Assembly: GCA_021108035.1 (NCBI GenBank)
Contig: JAIORQ010000070.1
Span: 1 to 64,000, forward strand
Reading direction: 5' to 3'
Length of the DNA stretch: 64,000 nucleotides
From: Bacteroidales bacterium
GTDB lineage: Bacteria > Bacteroidota > Bacteroidia > Bacteroidales > JAADGE01
Shown one piece after another: positions 45,897 through 54,948 of the stretch (the first letter of the stretch is position 1; every line of letters begins with the position of its first letter). A program made the position numbers and the translations under genes. The notes below the pieces were generated by a model, which saw nothing but the letters and a program-made list of their open reading frames with translations, made no database searches and was not told the DNA's origin.

Positions 45897-46082
45897 ATGA
45901 AAAAGAAAAAATTTAACAAAAAATTGTCTTTGAACAAAGAAAAAATTTCAAACCTTAATGAAATTAAGGGTGGAGGTGGCAAATGTCCGGATACAGACCC
46001 TACAACAAGTTGTGTAGTAAGTGAAAATCATTGTATTTCAGAAAAAATATGTTTTACAAATTTTCAGTCGTGTGCTTGTTAA
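45897..46082 (+). CDS. Class I lanthipeptide precursor B
   Basis: This 61-residue peptide has leader MKKKKFNKKLSLNKE plus KISNLNEIKGG, almost identical to that of precursor A. The core is quite different: 35 residues starting GGKCPDTDPTTSC and ending FTNFQSCAC, with six Cys, four Thr and four Ser. GG at 25-26 is followed by another GG, so the cut site could be ambiguous. It would be dehydrated by LanB, cyclised by either LanC and exported. A very stable terminator follows at 46105-46144. Confidence 0.88.
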   Translation: MKKKKFNKKLSLNKEKISNLNEIKGGGGKCPDTDPTTSCVVSENHCISEKICFTNFQSCAC

Positions 46083-46104
46083 TAAAAATAAGTTAACTTG
46101 AATA

Positions 46105-46148
46105 AAAAAGCTAATATATTAATTTTTATGTATATTAGCTTTTTTAAA
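46105..46148 (+). terminator. Terminator of precursor B
   Basis: AAAAAGCTAATATA (46105-46118) pairs perfectly over 14 bp with 46131-46144, with a 12-nt loop and a trailing T-run. Confidence 0.88.
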
Positions 46149-46194
46149 ATTTGATGTGATATTAATAATCCAAAATACTACTTTTTAAGTTAAA

Positions 46195-46557
46195 ATGACA
46201 GGAAAAAACATGTATAAACCCTTTAAGAATTTTATATTAAGAACTCTTTTAAAACCGGTAAATCATCTCTCAAACTTTCTGCTTAAAACAGAAAATACAG
46301 ATAATTTACTAAGTGAAATTATTAAGGATAATATTACAAAAGAAACATTCTACATCACATCTTCAAATCTTTTTTCAAAAATTATAAAATGGTCTTAAAA
46401 AAAAACAGATAAAAAAGAAATTCAAAAAATGGAGCAGTCTGTTTTAAAATATATAAGCAGAAGGTCATCAAGAAGCACACCATTTGGTTTATTTGCAGGC
46501 ATTTCAGTTGGTAAACTTTCAGACAAAACAAATATAAATTTACCGCTAATTACATGA
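46195..46557 (+). pseudogene. Truncated LanB dehydratase remnant
   Basis: The frame begins MTGKNMYKPFKNFILRTLLK and follows the start of the intact LanB at 47908. A TAA stop at 46396 is followed in the same frame by [12 protein letters not shown] and [19 protein letters not shown], after which a TGA (46555-46557) and unrelated AT-rich DNA end the similarity near LanB residue 110. It is evidence of a former second LanB copy. It cannot supply activity. Confidence 0.88.
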
Positions 46558-46648
46558 AACTAACCTTTCATCACATAAATCTTACCTTTTATTATATAAA
46601 TTTTATTTTATTTTGAACCTAATATATTATTCCATACTTTTATTTTTT

Positions 46649-46688
46649 GAAAATTGCACCTAATTTTTTAAAATTAATTTTTATAATA
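46649..46688 (+). promoter_or_regulatory. Degenerate upstream element before lanC2
   Basis: GAAAATTGCACCTAATTTTT resembles the 21-bp element upstream of the precursors, and the following AAAATTAATTTTT matches the downstream spacer. It lies directly before the lanC2 ATG with no precursor gene between. It marks a recombination scar or a reused leader. Confidence 0.5.
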
Positions 46689-47903
46689 ATGTCAACTAAT
46701 TACGAAGTTAATAATAAGATTACAGATAAAATTCATCAAACAGCAAAAATTTTATCAGATAAAAAACTTTTAACTGATAACTCCTCTATACTTGGAGGAA
46801 ATACAGGTATCAGTTTATTCCATTTTTATTATTCCAAAATTTTTCAAAACGAAGAGAGTAATAATATTGCTTACGATATTATAACAAAGACATTCGAAAA
46901 CATAAGTAAAGGATTTTCATATCATACTTTTGCAGGCGGTTTGGCAGGTGTCGGTTGGTTAATAGAGTTTTTGGAACAAAATGATTTTTTAGAATGCAGT
47001 ACAGATGAAACAATCGGTGAACTTGACGATTATCTGTATAATCTTATGATAAATGAGATAAAATCAGAAAACTACGATTACTTACACGGAGCAAGCGGTA
47101 TTGCTTTGTACTTTTTAAAAAGAAAAAAATCGGAAAAAATAATTCAATATTTATCAGAATATGTCGATTTACTTGCAGATATTGCCATTAAAGAAGAAAA
47201 CAGAATTAAATGGATTTCTGATATTAGTATTGATGATAATACAAAAGAAAAAGTATATAATTTAAGCATGTCTCACGGTATTGCAAGCTTAATTTCTGTT
47301 ATGAGTAAATTGTATGCTCAAAATATAAACAAAGAGAAAACAAAAACTTTACTTGAAGGAGCTGTTAATTATTTATTATATCAAGAACAAGATACAAACC
47401 AATATTATTCATATTTTCCAAGTTCAATAAAAATCAAAAATCAAAAAAAAGAAACAAGCAGGTTAGCTTGGTGTTACGGAGATCTCGGTATAAGTGTTGC
47501 TCTTTGGAATGCATCTAAGGTTCTTGAAAACAAAGACATGGAAAATAAAGCATTAGAAATTCTTCAATATAGTGCCGGCAGAAAAGATTTGATTAAAAAC
47601 AGTGTTGTAGATGCCGGCTTATGTCACGGTGCAGCAGGTATAGCACACATTTTTAACAGAATGTACAGAAATACTAAACAACCGGAATTTAAAGAAGCTG
47701 CAAATTATTGGTATGCCGAAACTTTAAAAATGGCAAATCATAAAGACAGTTTATCCGGTTATAAAGCATTCAGAACAGAAAAATACGGCGGTTGGACAGA
47801 AGAATTTGGTTTCCTCGAAGGTATTGCCGGTATAGGTTTAGCATTAATGTCTTCAATTTCTGATATCGACCCTGCTTGGGATGAAATTTTACTTTTAAGT
47901 TAA
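46689..47903 (+). CDS. lanC: Lanthionine synthetase C-like cyclase, copy 2
   Basis: This 404-residue cyclase has Zn ligands C262 (AWCYGDLGIS), C312 and H313 (GLCHGAAGIA), with the early FAGGLAGVGWLIEF shared with copy 1. Overall it is diverged from copy 1, except that its last 140 bp (47748-47887) are identical. I chose ATG 46689 rather than a TTG at 46647, giving a start like copy 1. It is 4 nt upstream of lanB and likely coexpressed with it. Confidence 0.92.
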   Translation: MSTNYEVNNKITDKIHQTAKILSDKKLLTDNSSILGGNTGISLFHFYYSKIFQNEESNNIAYDIITKTFENISKGFSYHTFAGGLAGVGWLIEFLEQNDFLECSTDETIGELDDYLYNLMINEIKSENYDYLHGASGIALYFLKRKKSEKIIQYLSEYVDLLADIAIKEENRIKWISDISIDDNTKEKVYNLSMSHGIASLISVMSKLYAQNINKEKTKTLLEGAVNYLLYQEQDTNQYYSYFPSSIKIKNQKKETSRLAWCYGDLGISVALWNASKVLENKDMENKALEILQYSAGRKDLIKNSVVDAGLCHGAAGIAHIFNRMYRNTKQPEFKEAANYWYAETLKMANHKDSLSGYKAFRTEKYGGWTEEFGFLEGIAGIGLALMSSISDIDPAWDEILLLS

Positions 47904-47907
47904 ATAA

Positions 47908-50151
47908 ATGATGAATAAACAAAATTCGTATAAACCCTTTAAAAATTTTATATTAAGAACCCCTTTAAAGCCGGTAAATCATCTCTCAAACTTTTTGCTT
48001 AAAACAGAAAGTTCCGGTAATTTATTAGGTGAAATTCTTGAAAACAAGATTATAAAAGAAGCATTCTATCTTGCATCACCAAATCTTTTCTCAAAAATCA
48101 TTAAACAAACAGAAGGTAAAATAACTGATAAGAAAGAAATTCAAAAATTAGAACAGTCTGTTTTTAAGTATATCAGCAGATTGTCTTCACGCAGCACACC
48201 ATTTGGTTTATTTGCAAGTGTCTCTGCCGGTGAGCTTTCAGATAAAACTGACATTAAACTTCCTCCTGTAACAAAAAACAAGAGAAATCTGCGTCTTGAT
48301 ATGAATTATCTTGTTTCTTTATCTATTGAATTAAGTAAAGTTCCCGAAATTAAAAAGCAATTAAAATTTTATCCTAATTCAAGTTTATATACGGTAGATG
48401 ATAAATTAAGATATGTTGAATATCAATACATAAAGAGTAAAAGAGTTCATCATATTGTTGCTGTTGATAATTCAGAATATTTAGAACGCATTTTGAAAGT
48501 TGCAGAAAAAGGAGCTGATATAAAAAATTTAACAGAAGTTCTTATTGATGATGAGATAACTTATGAAGAAGCAGAATCTTTTATCAATGAACTTATAGAA
48601 AGCCAAATATTAATTTCAGAATTAGAACCGGCAGTAACAGGTGATGATTTTTTGAATCAAATTTTAAATGTTATAAATAAATTTAACGGTGTTAATTCAT
48701 ATAAATTAAAAATACAAAACTTAATAAACGCAATTGAAGATGTTAATTCTCTGCAAATAGGAATTGATATTACAAAATATGAACAAATAACCGGTAAAAT
48801 CAAAGACCTTTATCCTGAATTTGATACAAAATACATGTTTCAAGCAGATATGCTTAAGCCTGTTAAAGATTTAACCGTAAGTCATAAAATTACTGAAGAC
48901 ATCCTAAAAGGAATAGAAGTATTAAACAGATTTACCGAAAAACCTACCGAAACTAATTTAACAAGATTTAAAGATGCATTTTATGAAAGATACGAAGATG
49001 CTGAAATTCCGCTTTTAAATGCTCTGGACACAGAACTCGGAATAGGATATTTACAAGATAATTCCGGAACAGGTGTTTTATCACCATTAGTTGATGATTT
49101 ATTTTTACCCGGAACCGGTAACAATATTGCAAAAATAAATTGGACTTCGGTAAATTCATTTCTGTTAAAAAAATGTAACGAAGCAATAAAAGATAATAAG
49201 CATGAAATTATTATTACAGATAATGAGATAAAGAAATATACTAAAGAAGCTGTTTGGAATGATTTGCCTGCTACTATTCATGCAATGGTTCAGATATATA
49301 AATCAGGCAGTAATGAAGAAATATTTCTACAAAATGCAGGAGGTTCAAGTGCAGTGAATTTACTCGGCAGATTTGCTCATACTGATAATCGCTTTAAAGA
49401 ACTTATTAAAAACGTTATTGATTATGAAGAAAATGAAAATTCCGACAAGATATTTGCAGAGATAGTTCATTTACCGGAGTCAAGAACAGGTAATATTTTA
49501 TTAAGGCCTGCAATCAGAAAACACGAAATTCCTTACCTTGCAAAATCTGCTGTTGATGATGAATATACAATACATCCGAAAGATCTGATGATTTCAGTAA
49601 AAAGAAACAAAATAATATTACGGTCTAAAAAATTAAATAAAGAAATAATTCCGAGACTCGGCAATGCTCATAATTACTCTTTTAATGCTTTGCCGGTCTA
49701 TCAATTTTTATGTGATATGCAAACTCAAAACTTAAGAGGAGGAATCGGTTTTTATTGGGGTCCCTTAGAAAATGAGTTTAAATTTCTGCCGAGAGTAAAG
49801 TATAAAAACATAATTTTTTCTTTTGCAAAATGGAGAATCATTAAAGAAGATTTTGAACATATTTTAAAAATTAAAGATGATAAGAAATTATTATCTGAAA
49901 TAAAAACTTGGAGAGAGATGAATAATATCCCTGTTTGGGCTGCACTTGAAGACGGAGATAATAAACTAACTCTGAATTTTGAAAATTTATTAAGTATAAA
50001 AACATTAATATCTCTGATAAAAAATCGTCAAAATTTTATTCTCTCAGAATTTATTCTTAATGAACAAAATGCTTTTATAAAAGATAAAGAAGATTATTTT
50101 GCAAACGAATTTATTTTTGCATTTAAGAAAACAAATAACATAACGCTGTAA
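47908..50151 (+). CDS. lanB: Lanthipeptide dehydratase LanB, glutamylation part
   Basis: This 747-residue protein is the N-terminal LanB domain (Lant_dehydr_N): [39 protein letters not shown], and the C-terminal RKHEIPYLAKSAVD with LRSKKLNKEIIPRLGNAHN. The family charges Ser/Thr with glutamate from glutamyl-tRNA. The elimination domain is missing at its C-terminus and is supplied by the separate gene at 50296-51195. This split arrangement is known from the Bacteroidota pinensin-type systems. No frameshift is visible. Confidence 0.93.
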   Translation: MMNKQNSYKPFKNFILRTPLKPVNHLSNFLLKTESSGNLLGEILENKIIKEAFYLASPNLFSKIIKQTEGKITDKKEIQKLEQSVFKYISRLSSRSTPFGLFASVSAGELSDKTDIKLPPVTKNKRNLRLDMNYLVSLSIELSKVPEIKKQLKFYPNSSLYTVDDKLRYVEYQYIKSKRVHHIVAVDNSEYLERILKVAEKGADIKNLTEVLIDDEITYEEAESFINELIESQILISELEPAVTGDDFLNQILNVINKFNGVNSYKLKIQNLINAIEDVNSLQIGIDITKYEQITGKIKDLYPEFDTKYMFQADMLKPVKDLTVSHKITEDILKGIEVLNRFTEKPTETNLTRFKDAFYERYEDAEIPLLNALDTELGIGYLQDNSGTGVLSPLVDDLFLPGTGNNIAKINWTSVNSFLLKKCNEAIKDNKHEIIITDNEIKKYTKEAVWNDLPATIHAMVQIYKSGSNEEIFLQNAGGSSAVNLLGRFAHTDNRFKELIKNVIDYEENENSDKIFAEIVHLPESRTGNILLRPAIRKHEIPYLAKSAVDDEYTIHPKDLMISVKRNKIILRSKKLNKEIIPRLGNAHNYSFNALPVYQFLCDMQTQNLRGGIGFYWGPLENEFKFLPRVKYKNIIFSFAKWRIIKEDFEHILKIKDDKKLLSEIKTWREMNNIPVWAALEDGDNKLTLNFENLLSIKTLISLIKNRQNFILSEFILNEQNAFIKDKEDYFANEFIFAFKKTNNITL

Positions 50152-50172
50152 ACGGCAAGTTTAAATAAAATT

Positions 50173-50238
50173 GCACACAGAGGACACAGAATAACACAGA
50201 AAAAGTTTATCTGTGAAAATCAGTGAGTCCTGTGTGAG
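50173..50238. repeat. Imperfect inverted repeat between lanB and its partner
   Basis: GCACACAGAGGACACAGAA and GAGTCCTGTGTGAG are imperfect inverted arms with an ACACAGA-rich centre, in the 144-nt gap between the two dehydratase genes. It may be an intergenic repeat relic or mRNA structure. Confidence 0.5.
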
Positions 50239-50295
50239 AAAAGAAGAAAAACAAAACTTTGCTAAAAAACAAAGTTTTACCACATTTACTAATAT

Positions 50296-51195
50296 ATGAA
50301 AGTTAAAAGAAATTTCATTACGGGAGATAAATGGTTATATTACAAAATATATACAGGCCATAAAACATCTGAAAAAATATTAACAGAAATAATTAAACCT
50401 CTTACAATTGAATTATTAGATAAAAAGATTATAGACAAATGGTTTTTTATCAGATACAGTGATCCGAAATTTCATTTAAGATTAAGATTTCATTTAATTG
50501 ATTCCGGTATTGAAGAAATAATCCGATTAATAAAGAATAACTTGGAACATCATATTGAAAATTTCCATATCCACACAATACAAACAGACACTTATAAAAG
50601 AGAACTTGAAAGATACGGAAGTAATACAATAGAAGAAGCAGAAACTCTTTTCTGTTACGAAAGCGTAATGATTACGGAAATGTCTGATTTGATAGAAGGA
50701 GACGAAGGAGAAGAAGTTCGTTGGAAATTTGCTGTAAAGGCTGTTGACTCTTTATTTAACGATTTCGAATTTGATATTAAAGGGAAATTGTCAATTTTTG
50801 AAATCTTACAAAATAATTTTGGACAAGAATTTAACATTAACAAAAATTTAAGAAAACAGCTGGATAAAAAATTCAGAGAAAAACGCCCGATTATTGAAAA
50901 TATTTTAAAAGAAGAGGGTAACGAATACAATTATCTTAAACCCGTTTTTCAACACATTTACAAAAAAAGTAAACTTTCAAAACCAATTATTAAGAAGATT
51001 ATAAACTTAAAAGAAAAAAATCAATTAGAAATTCAGTTTAATAATTTATTAGCAAGCTATTCCCATATGCTGATTAACAGAATATTTCTCGTAAAACCCA
51101 GATTAAATGAATTTGTTATATATTATTTACTTCATAAATATTACAAATCAGAAATTGCAAGAAATAAAGCAATGAATCAACATATTTCATCATAA
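50296..51195 (+). CDS. Thiopeptide-type/SpaB_C elimination partner of LanB
   Basis: This 299-residue protein of the SpaB_C family starts FITGDKWLYYKIYTGHKTSE and has the hallmark WFFIRYSDPKFHLRLRFHL and a C-terminal LASYSHMLINRIFLV. It corresponds to the missing C-terminal domain of LanB and should eliminate glutamate to give dehydro-residues. The gene is 144 nt downstream of lanB and precedes the exporter. The pairing is inferred from position and split-LanB precedent. Confidence 0.92.
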   Translation: MKVKRNFITGDKWLYYKIYTGHKTSEKILTEIIKPLTIELLDKKIIDKWFFIRYSDPKFHLRLRFHLIDSGIEEIIRLIKNNLEHHIENFHIHTIQTDTYKRELERYGSNTIEEAETLFCYESVMITEMSDLIEGDEGEEVRWKFAVKAVDSLFNDFEFDIKGKLSIFEILQNNFGQEFNINKNLRKQLDKKFREKRPIIENILKEEGNEYNYLKPVFQHIYKKSKLSKPIIKKIINLKEKNQLEIQFNNLLASYSHMLINRIFLVKPRLNEFVIYYLLHKYYKSEIARNKAMNQHISS

Positions 51196-51260
51196 ATTAC
51201 TATATTCACCCCTTTAAAAAAAATCATAAATAATCAATATTCACTAATCATTAATCAATC

Positions 51261-53453
51261 TTGAAATTCCCCCACTATACACAATTAGATGCAATGGACT
51301 GCGGACCCTCATGTTTGCGAATCATTGCAAAGCACTACGGGAAAAACTACAGCCTCCAAAACCTGCGTGAAAAAAGTCGTATTACACGTGAAGGTGTATC
51401 TTTATTGGGCATTTCCGATGCCGCCGAAGCAATAGGTATGCGTACAATAGGTGTCAGTATCACCTTTGAACAGCTCACTGAAGAAGCAAACCTGCCCTGC
51501 ATTGTTCATTGGGGACAAAACCATTTTGTTGTAGTTTATAAAATCTCAAAAAAGGGTGAGCACATATATGTTTCCGACCCTGCCGAAGGATTATTAAAAT
51601 ACACAAAAAAAGAATTTCTCAACAAATGGTTAAGCACAAAAAAAGACGGTGAAGAAAAAGGAATTGCATTATTACTTGAGCCTGCACCCGACTTTTACGA
51701 AACAGAAGATGACAAACATGATAAAACAAGTTTTAAGTTTTTATTTCAATACATAAAACCTCACAAAAAACTTATAACTCAACTTTTTCTCGGCTTACTC
51801 ACAGGAAGTTTATTACAACTGATCTTTCCCTTCTTAACACAATCAGTTGTTGATTTCGGTATTTCAAATCAAAACATAGGATTTATTTACCTTGTACTTA
51901 TCGCACAACTTACACTTTATATCGGCAGAACAGCCGTCGATTTTATCAGAGGATGGATACTGCTGCATATCAGCACTCGTATAAATATCTCACTTATCAG
52001 CGATTTTCTTATTAAACTTATGAAGTTACCAATAAGTTTTTTCGATAAAAAAATGACCGGAGATATTCTTCAACGCATCAATGACCATACACGAATCGAA
52101 AGTTTTCTTACAAGTACAAGCCTCAATATTATTTTCGCTTTCGTAAACCTTATTATCTTCGGCATAGTTCTGTTATTCTACAGCATGAAAATATTTGTAA
52201 TTTTCCTTGTCGGAAGTTTTCTCTACGGTCTGTGGATATGGTTCTTTATGAAAAAACGACGTGAATTGGATTATAAACGCTTCAGTCAATTATCTGATAA
52301 CCAAAGCAATGTAATCCAACTTATTACCGGAATGCAAGAAATAAAACTTCACAACAGCGAACGTCAAAAACGTTGGGATTGGGAACGCATTCAAGCTCGC
52401 CTCTTTAAAGTAAATGTAAAAAGTCTTGCATTAAATCAATACCAACAAGCCGGTTCAGTATTCCTTAATGAAACTAAAAACATCTTCATATCATTTATTG
52501 CAGCAACATCAGTTATTCACGGTGAAATGACCCTCGGTATGATGCTTGCCGTTCAATACATTATCGGTCAGTTAAACAGTCCTGTAGAGCAAATGATAAG
52601 CTTTATGCGTTCGGCACAAGATGCAAAAATAAGTTTGGAACGCTTGGGCGAAATCCATTTAAAAGATGATGAAGAAAAACCTGATGAAGCAAAAATAACT
52701 GAACTTCCTGAAAAAAAAGAAATCAATATTAATAACTTATCTTTCAGTTATTCAGGAAGTCCGGACGATTTTGTTCTTAAAAACATTAATTTAACTGTTC
52801 CCGATAAAAAAATTACAGCAATTGTAGGAACAAGCGGAAGCGGAAAAACAACATTGATTAAACTTCTTCTCGGTTTCTATCCTCCCGACAAAGGAGAAAT
52901 TAAAACAGGAGAAATTCGTCTCGAGAATTTCAGTATCAGGGCTTGGAGAGACAAATGCGGAACCGTAATGCAGGAAGGTTTTATATTTTCAGACAGCATT
53001 GCAAAAAATATTGCCGTAAGTGATGAAACCGTAAATAAAGAAAAACTCTTGCATGCCGTAAACGTGGCAAATATTCGCGAATTTATTGAGAGTTTGCCCT
53101 TATCATATAATACAAAAATCGGCCAGCAAGGCGTAGGATTAAGTCAAGGGCAAAAACAAAGAATATTAATAGCAAGAGCGGTATATAAAAATCCGGAATT
53201 TATTTTTTTCGATGAAGCAACAAATGCACTTGATGCAAATAATGAAAAAATAATAATGGATAATTTGGATAAATTCTTTAAAGGAAAAACAGCAATAGTA
53301 GTAGCACATCGTTTAAGCACAGTAAAAAATGCAGATAAAATTGTAGTTTTGGAAAAAGGAAAATTAATTGAAGAAGGAACACACGAAGAACTCACAAAAA
53401 AGAAAGGAGCCTATTACGAACTCGTAAAAAATCAATTGGAATTAGGGGATTGA
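51261..53453 (+). CDS. C39-peptidase ABC exporter (bacteriocin processing and export)
   Basis: This 730-residue PCAT-type transporter has an N-terminal C39 protease (Q8, C14 in MDCGPSC, H88 in QNHFVVV, D106 in VSDPA), a six-helix membrane domain (about 165-440) and a nucleotide-binding domain with VGTSGSGKTT, signature LSQGQKQR and Walker B FIFFDEATNALD. It would cut the leaders after KGG and export the modified cores. The start is TTG. CGT/CGC arginine codons are much commoner here than in adjacent AGA-rich genes, suggesting a different history. Confidence 0.94.
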   Translation: MKFPHYTQLDAMDCGPSCLRIIAKHYGKNYSLQNLREKSRITREGVSLLGISDAAEAIGMRTIGVSITFEQLTEEANLPCIVHWGQNHFVVVYKISKKGEHIYVSDPAEGLLKYTKKEFLNKWLSTKKDGEEKGIALLLEPAPDFYETEDDKHDKTSFKFLFQYIKPHKKLITQLFLGLLTGSLLQLIFPFLTQSVVDFGISNQNIGFIYLVLIAQLTLYIGRTAVDFIRGWILLHISTRINISLISDFLIKLMKLPISFFDKKMTGDILQRINDHTRIESFLTSTSLNIIFAFVNLIIFGIVLLFYSMKIFVIFLVGSFLYGLWIWFFMKKRRELDYKRFSQLSDNQSNVIQLITGMQEIKLHNSERQKRWDWERIQARLFKVNVKSLALNQYQQAGSVFLNETKNIFISFIAATSVIHGEMTLGMMLAVQYIIGQLNSPVEQMISFMRSAQDAKISLERLGEIHLKDDEEKPDEAKITELPEKKEININNLSFSYSGSPDDFVLKNINLTVPDKKITAIVGTSGSGKTTLIKLLLGFYPPDKGEIKTGEIRLENFSIRAWRDKCGTVMQEGFIFSDSIAKNIAVSDETVNKEKLLHAVNVANIREFIESLPLSYNTKIGQQGVGLSQGQKQRILIARAVYKNPEFIFFDEATNALDANNEKIIMDNLDKFFKGKTAIVVAHRLSTVKNADKIVVLEKGKLIEEGTHEELTKKKGAYYELVKNQLELGD

Positions 53454-53458
53454 TAAAC

Positions 53459-53513
53459 ACTCTTTCGGATTTGTAATCCGAAAGAAAACTGTATCAGATT
53501 TGTAATCTGAAAA
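53459..53513. repeat. Dispersed palindromic repeat, copy 3
   Basis: CTCTTTCGGATTTGTAATCCGAAAG plus a second half GATTTGTAATCTGA follow the exporter gene. It belongs to the same family as copies at 30484-30538 and 39676-39726. Degenerate AACTCG-type short repeats occupy 53555-53595. Confidence 0.85.
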
Positions 53514-53634
53514 CCGCAATAAAGCAAATTCCAAAAAAAACAAACATGAAACAACTCGCAACTCGAAATCCGCAACCCGTAACTCGAAACAAACCCCAAA
53601 TCACTAATTTACTATTTCACAAAATTACTAACAG

Positions 53635-54930
53635 ATGCCCGAAAACATAGAAATTAGAAGTGAAGAAGTTCAAGAAATAATCGGGACTCCTCCTGCTCGA
53701 ATTATCAGAATAGGAATTACCGTGATTTTTGCAATTATCTTTATGATCTTAATCGGCAGTTTCTTTTTCAAATACCCCGATATTATAACGGCACGTATTT
53801 CCCTTAAAGGAGATAATCCTTCGGCGGAAATAAAAGCAAGAATAAACGGAAAGATAACAGAACTTTTCGTTAAAGACAAGCAAGAAGTCAAAGAAGAGCA
53901 AATTATTGCAATCATTGAAAATACTTGTAACTATCAAGACTTGCTGAAACTTAAAAATGAAATTGATTCATTTGAAAATCAACATCTTAATATTGAGCAA
54001 TTTTCAGTTAATTATAAGTTTGATAATAAATATCGTCTCGGAGAAATTCAAACATATTACTCAACATTAGAGAGTAATATAAAAGGATATAAAGATTTTA
54101 TTGAATTAGATTTTCATAAAAAGAAAATCGGAGCATATAAAAAGCAAATAAAAGCATATAACAAGCATTTAATTAATTTGAAAAGGCAAGTAAAACTGTC
54201 GAAAAAAGATTTTTATTTATCTGAAAAACAATTGAAAAGAGATTCCGGTTTATATATAAAAGAATTTTTGTCGGTTTCCGATTTTGAAAAATCAAAAAGC
54301 AATGTAATTCAAAAAAATAATGCTTATGAAAGTTACCTAAGTTCATTGTCAACTACTGAAATAAGAATTGCAGATTTAGAGCAAAATATTTTGGAAACTG
54401 AACTTCAAAAAATAAATCAAAAACGAGAATTTGAAACAAAAATCACCGAAACAATTGCAAATCTCAAAGCACAAATAAAACTTTGGGAACAAAATTATTT
54501 GCTGAAAAGTCCGGTTGACGGCATCATTACATTTATAAATTATCAAAATATTAATCAAAATGTATCCGTCGGAGAAACTGTATTTACGATAGTTCCCGGA
54601 CAAACATCAAAGCTCATAGGTTACGCCGAAATTCCCTTATCGGGTTCGGGAAAAGTAAAACCCGGACAAAACGTAAATGTAAAGTTTGATGATTTCCCTT
54701 ATACTCAATTCGGTATGGTAAGAGCAAAAATTGATGCAATTTCATTAGTGCAATCAAATGAATTTTATATAGCAACGTTGAGTTTTCCCGATTCTTTAAA
54801 TACGAATTATAAAAAAGAATTACATTTTAAACAAAATATGAAAGGAAATGCCGACATAATAACGGAAGAATTACCCTTGGCGGCAAGAATTATTAATCCG
54901 ATTAAAAGTTTGTTTTATGAAAAGTTTTAG
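53635..54930 (+). CDS. HlyD-family membrane-fusion protein of the exporter
   Basis: This 431-residue adaptor has one membrane helix (about 24-46), a lipoyl/barrel-sandwich hybrid (IKARINGKITELFVKDKQEV and LKSPVDGIITFINYQNINQN) separated by a long coiled coil (about 100-290) and a C-terminal beta-barrel (GYAEIPLSGSGKVKPGQNV). It would link the C39 exporter to an outer-membrane channel. No TolC-type gene is nearby, so an unlinked one must be used. Confidence 0.9.
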   Translation: MPENIEIRSEEVQEIIGTPPARIIRIGITVIFAIIFMILIGSFFFKYPDIITARISLKGDNPSAEIKARINGKITELFVKDKQEVKEEQIIAIIENTCNYQDLLKLKNEIDSFENQHLNIEQFSVNYKFDNKYRLGEIQTYYSTLESNIKGYKDFIELDFHKKKIGAYKKQIKAYNKHLINLKRQVKLSKKDFYLSEKQLKRDSGLYIKEFLSVSDFEKSKSNVIQKNNAYESYLSSLSTTEIRIADLEQNILETELQKINQKREFETKITETIANLKAQIKLWEQNYLLKSPVDGIITFINYQNINQNVSVGETVFTIVPGQTSKLIGYAEIPLSGSGKVKPGQNVNVKFDDFPYTQFGMVRAKIDAISLVQSNEFYIATLSFPDSLNTNYKKELHFKQNMKGNADIITEELPLAARIINPIKSLFYEKF

Positions 54931-54948
54931 CTCAAATTTATATGCAAA

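Noticed and set aside
46195-46398. Small separate 67-residue protein in the lanthipeptide locus
   Set aside because: It aligns with the LanB N-terminus and the similarity continues in frame past the stop, so it is a pseudogene fragment.
53555-53595. AACTCG short repeats as a functional site
   Set aside because: They are short and degenerate and may be remnants of intergenic repeats; no strong structure was found.
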